The notes: generated by a model from the letters alone, not told the origin. A stretch of 64,000 nt of DNA from Candidatus Sulfopaludibacter sp. SbA3 (GCA_945890485.1 CAMDCN010000026.1:1-64000), one strand, 5' to 3'. Shown: positions 19,050-32,633, counted from the stretch's first letter. Made by a program: numbers and translations.

Positions 19050-20438
19050 ATGCGTCTCGCTCTTCTCTTTTTTCTGCCGCTGCTCGTTTTGGCGGCCCCG
19101 CGTAAGCAAACCGGCCTCGACCGCTATGTCGCCGCGCCGGACGCGAGCTACACCTGGAAGCTCGCCAACACCATCCCAGGCAAAAATGCGACGGCTTATG
19201 TCCTTGATATGACCTCCCAGACCTGGAAAGAAAAGGACATGAATCGCGGCCAATGGAAGCACTGGGTCACCATCGTCAAACCCGCCAAAGTCACCTCCAA
19301 CATCGGCTTCCTCATGATCACGGGTGGCGCGAACGATGGCCGCCCCCGCACCGCTATCGACGCCATGATGACCGCCATCGCCGAGTACACCGGCGCCGTC
19401 GTCACAGAACTCCGCATGGTCCCGAATCAGCCGCTCATCTTTAACGATGACCCCGCTAAGAAGTCTCGCGTCGAAGACTCCTTCATCGCCTACACCTGGA
19501 ACAACTACCTCAAAACCGGCGATGAAACCTGGCCCGCCCGGATGCCCATGACCAAGGCCGCCGTCCGAGCGATGGACACCGCGACGGCTTTTATGAAGGA
19601 GCAGAACGTGACCGTCGACAAGTTCGTCGTCGCCGGCGCCTCGAAGCGCGGCTGGACGACCTGGACAACCGCCGCCGTTGACCAGCGCGTCGTGGCATTC
19701 ATGCCACTCGTCATCGACATGCTCAATGTCATCCCGAGCTTCATCCACCACTACCGGGTCTATGGATTCTGGGCTCCCGCCGTTGGCGACTACTTTGAGC
19801 AAGGTCTCATGGATAAGATGGACGACCCCAAGTACAAAGAGCTGATGAAGCTGGTCGAGCCGTACCACTATCGCGACCGTTTCACGCAGCCCAAGTTTCT
19901 AGTCCATGGCGCCGGTGACCAGTTCTTCCTCCCCGACTCCTGGAAGTTCTACTGGAAAGACCTCAAAGGCGAGAAGCACATCCGCTATGTCCCGAACACG
20001 GATCATAGCCTCCGCAACTCCGACGCACCGGACTCGATTACGGCTTTTTACAACGCGGTCGTCAAAAACGAACCCCGGCCGGAGTACACCTGGAAGGTAA
20101 AGAAGGACCTGACGATTGAGCTGCAGAGCAAAACGAAGCCAACCTCCGTGAAGCTCTGGCAGGCGACCAACCCCGACGCCCGCGACTTCCGGATTGAGAC
20201 TCTTGGCCCCAAGTACACGAGCACGGAAGTCCAACCCGGCAAGAACGGCAAGTACATGGCGAAACCCGCGGCGCCCGCCAAGGGTTACACCGCCTATTTC
20301 CTGGAGATGACGTATCGCAGTTCCGGCAGTAAACCCTTCAAGTTTACGACCGGCGTGGTCGTCACTCCCGACACCTACCCCTCCGGTCCCCCGGTCGCCG
20401 GCCAGACCAAAGTCGGCCCGGCCCCACCGCGTCGCTAG
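19050..20438 (+). CDS. PhoPQ-activated pathogenicity-related (PqaA-like) exported protein
   Basis: A 462-residue protein of the PhoPQ_related family, an alpha/beta hydrolase relative named after Salmonella PqaA. A signal peptide (residues 1-16) is followed by the family hallmark VAGASKRGWTTWTTAAVD, where Ser198 is the likely nucleophile, and later LVHGAGDQFFLPDSWKFY with the acid residue and VPNTDHSL with the histidine. Substrate is unknown; the name does not imply pathogenicity here. It starts 26 bp from the divergent M14 gene. A UUCG hairpin lies just past the stop. Confidence 0.9.
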   Translation: MRLALLFFLPLLVLAAPRKQTGLDRYVAAPDASYTWKLANTIPGKNATAYVLDMTSQTWKEKDMNRGQWKHWVTIVKPAKVTSNIGFLMITGGANDGRPRTAIDAMMTAIAEYTGAVVTELRMVPNQPLIFNDDPAKKSRVEDSFIAYTWNNYLKTGDETWPARMPMTKAAVRAMDTATAFMKEQNVTVDKFVVAGASKRGWTTWTTAAVDQRVVAFMPLVIDMLNVIPSFIHHYRVYGFWAPAVGDYFEQGLMDKMDDPKYKELMKLVEPYHYRDRFTQPKFLVHGAGDQFFLPDSWKFYWKDLKGEKHIRYVPNTDHSLRNSDAPDSITAFYNAVVKNEPRPEYTWKVKKDLTIELQSKTKPTSVKLWQATNPDARDFRIETLGPKYTSTEVQPGKNGKYMAKPAAPAKGYTAYFLEMTYRSSGSKPFKFTTGVVVTPDTYPSGPPVAGQTKVGPAPPRR

Positions 20439-20649
20439 GCCCGGAGCAAGTTTCGTTGTCGTCGTCGCGCCGCCTTCGGGCGGCGCTGAACCTTCGCGCT
20501 CCTACCTCGAGGGCGGCAATGCTGAACGGAATGCTACAGACAGCCACGGAGATTGCGGCGAAAGGAGAGGAAACTAACCCATAGCTCCAGCGATACAACA
20601 CCACCGGAATCAGACAATACACGAGAAAAAACACGATTGCGGATTGCAT
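20362..20649 (-). CDS. Small putative membrane protein
   Basis: A 95-residue ORF starting at the ATG at 20649, two bases past the stop of the upstream 151-residue gene. It has two hydrophobic stretches (MQSAIVFFLVYCLIPVVLY and SSPFAAISVAVCSIPFSIAA) and then a very basic, low-complexity tail. The last 77 bases run antisense into the end of the PqaA-like gene, which is odd and lowers confidence in the C-terminus. Function unknown. Confidence 0.4.
   Translation of the reverse strand: MQSAIVFFLVYCLIPVVLYRWSYGLVSSPFAAISVAVCSIPFSIAALEVGARRFSAARRRRDDDNETCSGPSDAVGPGRLWSGRRPGDRRGRCRE
20467..20486 (+). terminator. UUCG-tetraloop hairpin after the PqaA-like gene
   Basis: A perfect 8-bp G/C stem (GCGCCGCC paired with GGCGGCGC) closes a UUCG tetraloop, one of the most stable RNA hairpins. 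It lies 28 bp after the stop of the PqaA-like gene. There is no run of U after it, so it may be a 3' stability element or a factor-dependent terminator rather than a classic intrinsic one. It also falls inside the antisense 95-residue ORF. Confidence 0.5.
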
Positions 20650-20651
20650 CC

Positions 20652-21107
20652 TTAGTCGAAAGAGGAAAGCATTTCCCTGACCTGCTGACGGGCAGCGAAT
20701 CCCCCCGCCGCAAATTGGCATCGACCGTCGCTCCAAGAAGCCACGATGGGGTTGCTCGCACCGAGGTAATCGATATCGGGCACAACACCTCGAATCTGGT
20801 CGATCGAAAATGCATCCGCCAAACTAAACACCACTACCTCATCGAACTTCCCGCCGAGCAATCCGCCGGCGGCGAGAACTACATCCATGAAGTGCAGATC
20901 GCTCACGTCATATGGTGCAAGGCCAAGAAACAGCACCTCCGACTCGAGCCCTGGAGGCGGTCCGGAACTCCTCCAAAACGTCAGACCTGCTCGTCGGCAT
21001 ACCGCTTCAAGATGAAGGTAGACGTAGCGCTGAGAATCTTCCGCGCTACCCAACCCTAAGCTTTGCCACCACAGCTCGACCAATTTGCTCATGGCGATGC
21101 CAGCCAC
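20652..21107 (-). CDS. Hypothetical protein
   Basis: A 151-residue ORF I do not recognise, starting at GTG 21107 (one base after the upstream stop) or at ATG 21092. It contains a Trp/Leu-rich start (LVELWWQSLGLG), a middle segment with SDLHFMDVVLAAGG and DEVVVFSLADAF, and no clear motif or membrane segment. Tight packing behind the BamE-like gene and ahead of the small membrane protein supports it being real. Base composition is less G/C-biased than its neighbours. Confidence 0.5.
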   Translation of the reverse strand: MAGIAMSKLVELWWQSLGLGSAEDSQRYVYLHLEAVCRRAGLTFWRSSGPPPGLESEVLFLGLAPYDVSDLHFMDVVLAAGGLLGGKFDEVVVFSLADAFSIDQIRGVVPDIDYLGASNPIVASWSDGRCQFAAGGFAARQQVREMLSSFD

Positions 21108-21108
21108 C

Positions 21109-21888
21109 CTACTGCACTGGCAAATCCGCCGCCGTGCTCCCGCCCAGCCCCGCGTACAACTCCTTCACCTTCACAACCTTATTCCCCTCAAACGTCACAA
21201 ACGTTAGCTTCCCCGGCGCCCGTCCGTACATCCAGTCTTCAAAGTCGGACCCGTCCACCGTCTGCCGCTCCTTCCGCAGTGGCCGCCCCACCGCCGACAT
21301 CACCTGGTCCTTATCCATCCCCTCAATCACCCGCTTATCCTGAATCGCCTTCCGGATCGGCGCTGGAATGTTTTCCATGTAATTCTCGGTCACTGTGCGC
21401 TTATCAAAATCCATTACCGGCGCGAGAATCCGCTTCACATCCGCTACTTCCAACGTCGTCACCTTCGCGGCAAACACCACCGCGATGTTGCTCCCGGCCG
21501 ACGCCTGCGCATCGCTCCGCCCGATCGGCGCCGTCGAGTTCCCGACACCCACCTGCACCCGGTCCCGCCAAGTCCGCCCACTCTTCAACCCGTTATTCAA
21601 CTCCAACTCCACCCGGTCGTCCTTGATCTCGACCTTCGTCACCGTCACGAGCTCCCCCACCCGCGCCGCCGGCCCGAACTCCTTCGATGCCTCCTCCCAC
21701 AATCCCTTATCCCAAACACCTTTCTCGTCCACCGCCAACGGCTTCTTCGAACGCGGGATCATCACCTTAGCTTTCGCCGTCTCCGCCATCAGCCCCCGGA
21801 TGAGCATCAACCGCTCCTCTTCCGTCAGCTTCTGCTTCTCCGCCGCCGCCGGCAAACAAGCCAATAAGACCCAAGCCCAACGCCGCAT
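21109..21888 (-). CDS. Exported protein with SmpA/BamE-like C-terminal segment
   Basis: A 259-residue protein with a signal peptide (MRRWAWVLLACLPAAAEKQ). The middle is charged and unrecognised. Residues about 195-245 read GMDKDQVMSAVGRPLRKE followed by DWMYGRAPGKLTFVTFEGNK, the pattern of SmpA/BamE domains (GMTxxxVxxxLGxPxR ... W.Y ... LTFxxGKV). BamE proteins assist outer-membrane protein assembly, but this protein is longer and not a plain lipoprotein, so the link is structural only. The start is immediately next to the CPBP protease stop, suggesting coupling. Confidence 0.7.
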   Translation of the reverse strand: MRRWAWVLLACLPAAAEKQKLTEEERLMLIRGLMAETAKAKVMIPRSKKPLAVDEKGVWDKGLWEEASKEFGPAARVGELVTVTKVEIKDDRVELELNNGLKSGRTWRDRVQVGVGNSTAPIGRSDAQASAGSNIAVVFAAKVTTLEVADVKRILAPVMDFDKRTVTENYMENIPAPIRKAIQDKRVIEGMDKDQVMSAVGRPLRKERQTVDGSDFEDWMYGRAPGKLTFVTFEGNKVVKVKELYAGLGGSTAADLPVQ

Positions 21889-22722
21889 TTACTCCTCCTC
21901 CGGCAACAGCGGTAACCGCTGCCGTTCAAACGGGATGCGATACAGCAGATAGCCAACTCCTAAACAAGCGAAGGTGCACAGTACGCTGCCTTCCGGCCCG
22001 TACCCGCCGCCGCTCCAAAGTTCGCCGGCATTCCACTGCACGGTATAACCCGTCAGTCCCATTGTAAAGCCGCTCAGGTTCACGCCGAACAGGGGAGTTG
22101 TAACGTTCCAACCGAAGTGCAGCCCAATCGGAAGCCACAAATCGCCGCTCCGCAACAACGCATAACCCAGCAAAACGCCCCACAAGAACGTATTGAACAG
22201 CCCCAACGGCGTCGCGCTCTGGTTCCCCGCATGCATTGCGGCAAACAGCACCGCCAGCGGCAGCAGCACCTTATAAACCCCAAACGAACCCGCCAACACC
22301 TGAAACGCATACCCCCGGAACAGCAACTCCTCCCCAATTGCTCCGAACAGCAAACACACCGCCACCAGCGCCAAACTGGGCAGGTTGAACGGCACCTCCG
22401 GCGTTGCCACAAACTGCGCCTTCCCAATCAGCAGCGGAATCCCCAACACCGCAACGATTCCCCCTGCACCCAACCCCAGGCCATAGAGGAGATGGCGGCC
22501 CGCCGCTGCATGCCAGCCAAACCCAATGCTGGTCAACCGGCCAGCCTCGTAAATCCGTAGCGCCAAAGTACTCGCCACTGCTCCAGCCCCGAACACGCTC
22601 AGCGTCGCTGTCACCAGCAACCCCAACGGGCTCAAGGCAAACCCAAGCACCAGCAATCCCACAAATCCGGTCAGCCCGAACAGCCCCACCCTCAGCGCCG
22701 GGCCAACCCAGTCTTTACCCAC
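21889..22722 (-). CDS. CPBP family intramembrane glutamic endopeptidase
   Basis: A 277-residue integral membrane protein of the CPBP (CAAX protease and bacteriocin-processing, ABI) family. The three signature motifs are present: EELLFRG with Glu131, Glu132 and Arg136; FAAMHAGNQ with the second-motif His; and LHFGWN with the third His/Asn. About eight hydrophobic segments surround them. Bacterial members process peptides or small proteins in the membrane; the substrate here is unknown. It overlaps the end of the upstream GHMP kinase by eight bases. Confidence 0.88.
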   Translation of the reverse strand: MGKDWVGPALRVGLFGLTGFVGLLVLGFALSPLGLLVTATLSVFGAGAVASTLALRIYEAGRLTSIGFGWHAAAGRHLLYGLGLGAGGIVAVLGIPLLIGKAQFVATPEVPFNLPSLALVAVCLLFGAIGEELLFRGYAFQVLAGSFGVYKVLLPLAVLFAAMHAGNQSATPLGLFNTFLWGVLLGYALLRSGDLWLPIGLHFGWNVTTPLFGVNLSGFTMGLTGYTVQWNAGELWSGGGYGPEGSVLCTFACLGVGYLLYRIPFERQRLPLLPEEE

Positions 22723-23725
22723 CGCTCGCCTTCACCGTAACCCCCTTCGGCGCTACGTTCACTGGCAACACAGTCGCCCCCGCCTGCTCAATCAGCCGGC
22801 CGACCTTCTCTTTCGTCCCCGGCTCCACCAGAAAGAATACACATCCGCCTCCGCCCGCCCCGCAGACCTTGGCTCCGACGGCTCCCGCCTTCTTCGTCAC
22901 CTTCACCAGCTCATCAATGAGTGGAGTAGTAATACCCGGCGCATTTTTCTTCCGGAAACTCCACTCTTCCCGCAGCAACCGCGCCACCTCTCCCCATTCG
23001 TTCGCCCCCAGTGCCCCTCGCATCGCGTGCGCAATGCCCGAAATCTGGTCGAAGTTCCGATGCACCTGCTTATCGCCATCGATATACAGCTTCGTCACCT
23101 CCCAGTTGTTGATCCCGGAGTTTCGCGGCTCCCCGGTATACGCCAACACGGTCCGCGAGATCAGATCCTCGTGGTTCACCGGCAGCGCCGTCCGCTTAAT
23201 GCCGTCCACCCGTAACTCCACCACGCTCACGCCGCCATACATCGCCGGATAGTAATCCTGGCACCCGGTCGGCACTTTGATAATCCGCGCCTCGATATTC
23301 TGCGCCACCTGCCGGATCGCCTCAATCGAGTATCCCGTCCCCAACAGCTTGTTGAAGGCGCTCGCCAGCGTAATGATCAACGACGAAGATCCGCTAATCC
23401 CCGCGCCGGCCGGCGCCTGGGAGTCGGTATCCACGTCTACACCCATGGGCGGCGCAAAGAATTTCACGACTTCCGCTAGCAAAGCCAACTTGTATTTCTT
23501 CGCCGCATTCAACTCTGCCAGCGAGCCGAATTCCTCTTCGCGGCCCAAGTCCCTCGACCGCAGCACGATCCGGCCGTCCTCTCGTGTCTGCAAATCGCAT
23601 GTCGTGTACCTATCCACCGCGAAGTTCACCGTGCACGCGTTCGCATGGTTGAGATAGAGCGGCCAAATATCGAGGGTGCCGCCCGCCAGGTCCACTCGGC
23701 ATGGAGATTTTGAAAGGATACGCAT
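22715..23725 (-). CDS. GHMP kinase, D-glycero-alpha-D-manno-heptose 7-phosphate kinase-like
   Basis: A 336-residue sugar kinase. The N-terminal motif SPCRVDLAGGTLDIWPLY, the ATP-binding PAGAGISGSSSLIITLASA and the C-terminal KVCGAGGGGCVFFL are the three GHMP kinase motifs. By overall pattern it is closest to HddA-type heptose 7-phosphate kinases, which make a GDP-heptose precursor for surface polysaccharide, though galactokinase-like or fucokinase-like activity cannot be excluded. It sits between a small membrane protein and the CPBP protease on one minus-strand run. Confidence 0.85.
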   Translation of the reverse strand: MRILSKSPCRVDLAGGTLDIWPLYLNHANACTVNFAVDRYTTCDLQTREDGRIVLRSRDLGREEEFGSLAELNAAKKYKLALLAEVVKFFAPPMGVDVDTDSQAPAGAGISGSSSLIITLASAFNKLLGTGYSIEAIRQVAQNIEARIIKVPTGCQDYYPAMYGGVSVVELRVDGIKRTALPVNHEDLISRTVLAYTGEPRNSGINNWEVTKLYIDGDKQVHRNFDQISGIAHAMRGALGANEWGEVARLLREEWSFRKKNAPGITTPLIDELVKVTKKAGAVGAKVCGAGGGGCVFFLVEPGTKEKVGRLIEQAGATVLPVNVAPKGVTVKASGG

Positions 23726-23728
23726 GAA

Positions 23729-24325
23729 TTAGCCAGTGTATCGCGCCAGTCTGACGCGAAGAAGAAACAGCGTCCCGACCGCCATCATCGGCGCCAGCAC
23801 CATCGTCACGCGCACCATCCCTTCCGGAGTCATCCATCCCAGCACGGTCCCGGTAAGTTCGTCCCCCATCATTCGCGGCGCCGCCAGAAACAGACAGAGC
23901 AGCAGCAGGAATCCGATCCGGATGCGGGCCCGCGCGGCGGATTCCGTCGCCGCCGCCATCGCAACGCGCACCGCGACGGCCGCCGTCAACAGACAAGCCA
24001 TCAGCCCCAACACCGCCAAACACAACAAAACAGGCACCGGCGGCAACAACTCATGGCCCACGCTGATGTTCACCGTCGCCAAACCCATCGCCAAGATCAG
24101 TACTCCGATGGCCCACCCCACCAACGCCGCCCGGCCCAGCGCCGCCAGCGAAATCGGCGGTTCGAAAGCGGCGGCCACCGCCCGCGGCGAGGTGTAGAAA
24201 ACACCTAACAACGCATATGGAATCAACAGAAACAGATCGAGAAACTCGATTCCCTTCAGCCAGGGAATACCTATCCCGAACAGCAGCAACACGACCACGT
24301 TTGCCGCAAAGGCTCCGATCCGCAT
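23729..24325 (-). CDS. Multi-pass membrane protein, unknown function
   Basis: A 198-residue hydrophobic protein with five or six predicted membrane segments (for example residues 4-22, 27-45, 64-84, 95-120, 136-150 and 168-190). No known motif. It is the first gene of the minus-strand run leading into the GHMP kinase (3-bp gap) and CPBP protease. Divergent from the Rpn nuclease gene. Confidence 0.75.
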   Translation of the reverse strand: MRIGAFAANVVVLLLFGIGIPWLKGIEFLDLFLLIPYALLGVFYTSPRAVAAAFEPPISLAALGRAALVGWAIGVLILAMGLATVNISVGHELLPPVPVLLCLAVLGLMACLLTAAVAVRVAMAAATESAARARIRIGFLLLLCLFLAAPRMMGDELTGTVLGWMTPEGMVRVTMVLAPMMAVGTLFLLRVRLARYTG

Positions 24326-24380
24326 CTCCGTAGAATACCGGAGATTCTCTCAGCCACCCGCCCACTACCGATTCAGCGGC

Positions 24381-25199
24381 ATGGCCCAGACCTTCGATGT
24401 CACGTTCAAATACCTGTTTCGCCGCTCCCAGGGAGTACTCTCCCGCATGCTCTTCGGCGAAGTCGTCGAATGGCCCAACGTCGAGCTTCCAGACGTCCGC
24501 AACCCTCGTGCCGACCTGCTCGCCCGTACCGCTGACGGCTGTCTACGTCAAGTCGAGCTCCAATTCAACAACGACTCCGCCATGCCCTTCCGTATGCTCG
24601 ACTACTACGTCGGCATCCGCCGCCTGCGTAGGGAAACACTCCATCAGACGGTTCTGTACGCGGGCCGCGCGCCCCTCTCCATGCCGTCGTTCTACGTTTC
24701 GCTTACAACCCGGCACGAGTACACCATTCTCAACCTCCGCGAGATGGACGGCGAGGAACTCCTCGCCAGTGACGACTGGACCGACAACGAGTGGGCTCTC
24801 CTCACCAAGTCCGACCCTGAAAGGGTGTTTCGCGTAGTGTCGAACAAGCTGCGCACCCTTTCTGACGACGAACAACAGAAAGCCGCCTCCACTTTCGTGA
24901 TCCTTGGGGGCATACTGGGAATAGAAAAGGAACTCGAAAGGAGGCTCCAAGACGAAATGATTGATCTCCTGGAAAATAAAGTGCTTGGGCCAGCCATCCG
25001 GCAGGGCCTTGAAAAAGGTCGTAGCGAGGGCCGCGCCGAAGCCCTCGTCTCCCTCCTGAAAAAGCGCCTCGAAAAGCGCTTCGGCATCCTTCCCGTTTGG
25101 GCACACGCCAAGCTCGCCGCCGCAACCCCGGACACTCTCGAGGCTTGGTCGCTCAAACTCGACGACAACCCCACCCTCGAAAACCTCTTCGCGGAGTAA
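24381..25199 (+). CDS. Rpn-type PD-(D/E)XK nuclease / putative transposase-family protein with DUF4351-like tail
   Basis: A 272-residue protein of the recombination-promoting nuclease/putative transposase group. The N-terminal domain has the expected order: a start region [20 protein letters not shown], then [20 protein letters not shown], which supplies the D...ExQ nuclease core, and MLDYYVGI...VLYAG. The C-terminal 70 residues ([20 protein letters not shown] ... ATPDTLEAW) match the DUF4351-type helical tail. E. coli Rpn proteins are DNA endonucleases that stimulate RecA-independent recombination; related genes are often horizontally shared and cell-toxic when over-made. No transposon ends were seen. 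Confidence 0.8.
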   Translation: MAQTFDVTFKYLFRRSQGVLSRMLFGEVVEWPNVELPDVRNPRADLLARTADGCLRQVELQFNNDSAMPFRMLDYYVGIRRLRRETLHQTVLYAGRAPLSMPSFYVSLTTRHEYTILNLREMDGEELLASDDWTDNEWALLTKSDPERVFRVVSNKLRTLSDDEQQKAASTFVILGGILGIEKELERRLQDEMIDLLENKVLGPAIRQGLEKGRSEGRAEALVSLLKKRLEKRFGILPVWAHAKLAAATPDTLEAWSLKLDDNPTLENLFAE

Positions 25200-25252
25200 C
25201 CTGCCGCTATCATGGAAGAAGTGGTGCGTTCGCGCGTCCCCACTTCCCTTCC

Positions 25253-29030
<3,778 letters not shown>

Positions 29031-29053
<23 letters not shown>

Positions 29054-31205
29054 CCGAACATCTTTCTAAGGTCATCTCACGCCGGCCTAGATATCCGGCC
29101 AGATCTCGGAACATTTCCTCCCGGGTCCCCGGCGAGAACGAATCGATTGGATTCGACTCCTGGGGACACCAGCGGAAGGTGGTCCCGGCCGGATACTGCA
29201 GTAGCTTCTGCTTCAAGGCCTCCATCGTCCGTGCCGCAAAACCATCCACGCGAAACGCTGCTGGGTAGATCACGCCACCGTTCGAGACATCGATCATCAA
29301 CACCTCTTCGGCCCCGCCACCTGCCCACCGTTCACGGCAATGGGGACTCTGGCAGAACGCCACCAGGCGCTTCCGCCGCCCGTCGTCCAGCCGCCAGGAC
29401 CGCGCCGATCCGATTGCAATGATCAGACTTTCGGCGAGCTCCGGCACCGCCTGCTCCAACCGGCGCCAAAGCGACTCCTCCACCGTGGCGTCGCCCTGTT
29501 CGGCAAGAATGATCGCGGCGTTTTTTGCCGTCTCGACATCGGGATCGTTCAATGCCTCCAGCGCCGCTTCCTGCACCGCCTCATTCCAAACCACTCTGCC
29601 AACGAGAGCCAAGAGCCCTCGGGTGCATCCCCGCCCCTCAGTGCTCCGCATCGCTAATCGTAGCGTCTCCCGTCCTTCTCCCTCCGCCGCAGGAAACTGA
29701 CGCGCAAAGTACTTCACAATCTCCTGCTGCGGGTCGCAACTCCGGAACCGTCGCAAGCGTAACTCCCGCATCGCCTCCGCGAGTTGCACGGTCCCGAAGC
29801 GGGCAGCCAGAGGCAAAGCTTTCGACAAATCGTCGCGCAGCCCCCGCAGTAGCGCGGCGTCCGCCTCCGGCACGTCTAAGGCGGGAAACTCCTTCGCCGT
29901 CAGAAATTCCAGCGTACCCGCCGCTAACTCCTCCTTCGCGAGACGCCAGGCCTCGGCTGGCGAGAGTTCGCGCAGCCGCCGCATAAGCATGTCCTTCAGC
30001 GGTGCAGGCGCTACCCTCGCCGCGCCCGCCAAGACAGGAATCATCTCCGGACCCCGCACGAGATCCCACTTCGCCTGGAGCAGTTCCCCCTGCCGATCCA
30101 GGTCAAACTTTGCAAACCCGGCAATCAACTCCACCCGAGTCAGCCCATAGTTCTCCGGCTCCACCAGGCCCGCCGATCGAGCCTCCTCCAGCGCCAACGC
30201 GCCGATCACCCGCGCCGACTGCTTTCGAGCTTCGCCCTGCTTCTCCAAAGCGGCAGGAATCCAGCGGACGGCTTCCTCTCGCACGAACCGGGCAAAACGA
30301 TCCCCCCGGCGCTCCACCTCTGCCCTTACGTCGTCCCAGTCGCCTTTCCCGCTCAACTGCCACGGCGCACTGGGAAGCGTTGGCGGATTTTCTCGTTGCA
30401 TGTAGGTCAGCAGGGCGCGCAGACGGAGAGTTCCGTCTCCAATCGCGACACTGCCTTCAGCCAAGTACCGGTCCAGGGCGCCCATCGCGTGACCCCGGTC
30501 CCGAGCGCCCACCAGCATCAACGAGTCCACGCCCTGTCGGTCCTGCCGAGCGGTCTCCAGAGCCAACTCTACCGCGGCGGGCGTCCCCAGAATCCGCAAT
30601 TCGCGCCACGCCGTCTCGTCGGCCTGCTCCAAGCATGACCGCAACCGCACCAACTGCGCCTCGCGCCACCCCGCATCGTCAACGATTTCTACCTCCACCA
30701 CATTCGACACCGCCGCTAACTTTTCCAGACGATGGGATTTGAGGTAGAACCGGTACCGGCCTGGCCGGTCGAATCGAAACCAGTCATTCAGGTCCAGTGC
30801 AATCTCATGCGGCTTGAGCCCCAGCACCGGGGGGAAACTTCGCAATCCGCCCGCCAACCCGCCCATCACCCCGGAGCCAAAGTAGTCCCGCCAGGGGTCC
30901 ACCACCTCATCCTGCTCCATCACGAACTCCTCCGTCGGCAACCGCCCGCTCCGGTCGTACGTTGCCGGGTTGAGTTGATACGTGTTCTCGATTGCACTCG
31001 AGAACTGGAGCCGCAGCGGAATCCGTTCTCCGATCCGAAACCGGCCGGCCTCGCTGACCGCCTTCATCTCCAACCGAACCCCCGGCGGCTGCAACGCCAA
31101 GTCCCGCGCATAGCGAAGTTCGAACTCCGTCGCGGCGTACAACCGCAAGATTCCCAGGAACCCAAATGCCAGTATTCCCGTCAGTGGAAAGCAATGAAGA
31201 TGCAT
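29031..31205 (-). CDS. Exported helical-repeat (HEAT-like) protein, unknown function
   Basis: A 724-residue protein with a signal peptide or anchor ([20 protein letters not shown]). The first 170 residues look like a beta-sandwich ([17 protein letters not shown] ... [20 protein letters not shown]); the remainder is helical with repeated Ala/Leu/Glu blocks like HEAT repeats (for example [20 protein letters not shown]). I do not recognise the family. Its 3' end overlaps the end of metH by 23 bp, and its start codon overlaps the start of the divergent gene at 31194 by 12 bp. Confidence 0.75.
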
Positions 31206-32600
31206 GGCAGCACTAGAGACACCGCGACACCGGCGCTGGTTCCCTCCGCTCTCTTTCTCCTGGCTATTCTCTGGTTAGCCGCACCCGGGTTGGCCGCACC
31301 CGCCTTCGCCTGCAGTTGCTTCAGCAGCGCTACCCCCTGCAACTCCATCAGCGGAACCAAACCAATCTTCGTCGCCCTCGTGCTCAGGCGCAGTGATAGT
31401 GAACCGCTTGCACGCACTACCCGGCTCCGCATTGAGGAGCGCCTGGTCAACGCCTCAGGCCTGCCCAACGAAATCGAGATCGATACCATGGCGGGCACCA
31501 GTTGCCAGCGCCGCCTAAAGACCGGCGAGCGCTATGTCGTCTTCCCGGACCCCGCGGCCACCGCGATCGCCGACTGGAGGGTCGGCGGCTGTAACCCCAC
31601 TTTCGCCCTCCGCGGTAAAGAACATCTCCTCGATGCACTCCGCAACGGCATCGCCCGGGGCCCCGCGCGTCTTACCGGCACCGTACACCGCATGGAGACC
31701 AGCGGCCTCAATCAGCGCATTGTCCCCGGCGCGGTGGTTACGGCCGTCTCCCCCGAAGGCGAATACTCCGCCGCCTCCGACGGCGAGGGTGCATTCACCA
31801 TCCCCGGCATCCAGCCCGGCCGCTACCGGCTAAATGTTGCCAAGCCAGGCTACTTGCCCGCTGACGACTACAATCATCGGCGGTCCGGCCGCTTCGTTTT
31901 GAACAAAGAGACCGGCAAAGTCCAAACGGATCCCGGCGATGCCACCGGATCCGTCCTCATCACGGAGCGCTCCTGCACCGACTGGAGTCTCGCTCTCTGG
32001 CCGGACCTGGCGATCTCCGGCCGGGTTGTCAACAAACAGGGCCTGCCCGTTGAGGGCGTCACCGTTCAGGCGTTCCCAATCAAAACCGCAGGCGGCCGGG
32101 AGTCCTCTCCCTTGCGCACCGCGAAATCAAGTACCACGGGCGAGTTCACTCTCCGCCCTCTGCCCGACGGCGAGTATTCCATCGGGGTCAACGCCGCCCA
32201 ATTCAGAGACACCGAGCCCTATCCCGCTACGAGTTTCCCCGATCCGGTCCACGTCGCCGAAGGCCGGCCGGTCCCGCCGATCAATCTCATCCTGCCCGCG
32301 GAACGGACCACCGCGACACTCCGCATCCAGGTCCTTGGTCCGGATGGCGCTCCCGCCGGCGGATCAGCCGTCACCCTCACCGATTCATCCGGTCGAACCC
32401 AGGACGTTGCGGAGCGAAAGACTTCCACAACTGGAACGCTGACCCTTCCCGTCTACCTCGGCGAGCAGTATACGGTAGAGGCTCGCCAATGGCCCTCCGG
32501 ACCGGCGGATCTCGCCGAACTGACCGGCCAGGAGCAGGTTGCGATCACAGCGCCAAGCGCCGCCATCGTTGTCGTAATCCGGCCCAGGCAGCGCCCTTAA
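31194..32600 (+). CDS. Exported protein with TIMP/NTR-like N-terminal and carboxypeptidase-regulatory-like domains
   Basis: A 468-residue protein (ATG 31194; ATG 31200 is also possible). A long signal region ends near LAAPAFACSC. The cysteine pattern ACSCFSSATPCN ... SCQRRLKTGERYVVF ... VGGCNPTF resembles the NTR/TIMP-like domain seen at the start of some acidobacterial exported proteins. Two carboxypeptidase-regulatory-like modules follow (GAVVTAVSPEGEYSAASDGE ... IPGIQPGRYRLNVAKPGY and GRVVNKQGLPVEGVTVQAFP ... LRPLPDGEYSIGV). Probably a periplasmic or surface protein; function unknown. Start codons of this and the divergent gene overlap. Confidence 0.75.
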   Translation: MKMHGSTRDTATPALVPSALFLLAILWLAAPGLAAPAFACSCFSSATPCNSISGTKPIFVALVLRRSDSEPLARTTRLRIEERLVNASGLPNEIEIDTMAGTSCQRRLKTGERYVVFPDPAATAIADWRVGGCNPTFALRGKEHLLDALRNGIARGPARLTGTVHRMETSGLNQRIVPGAVVTAVSPEGEYSAASDGEGAFTIPGIQPGRYRLNVAKPGYLPADDYNHRRSGRFVLNKETGKVQTDPGDATGSVLITERSCTDWSLALWPDLAISGRVVNKQGLPVEGVTVQAFPIKTAGGRESSPLRTAKSSTTGEFTLRPLPDGEYSIGVNAAQFRDTEPYPATSFPDPVHVAEGRPVPPINLILPAERTTATLRIQVLGPDGAPAGGSAVTLTDSSGRTQDVAERKTSTTGTLTLPVYLGEQYTVEARQWPSGPADLAELTGQEQVAITAPSAAIVVVIRPRQRP

Positions 32601-32633
32601 CCGGTCTGCCGCTACGATAGGGAGTGGCGGACT

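Noticed and set aside
25200-25252. Cobalamin or SAM riboswitch before metH
   Set aside because: Only 53 bp separate the genes and no conserved core is seen.
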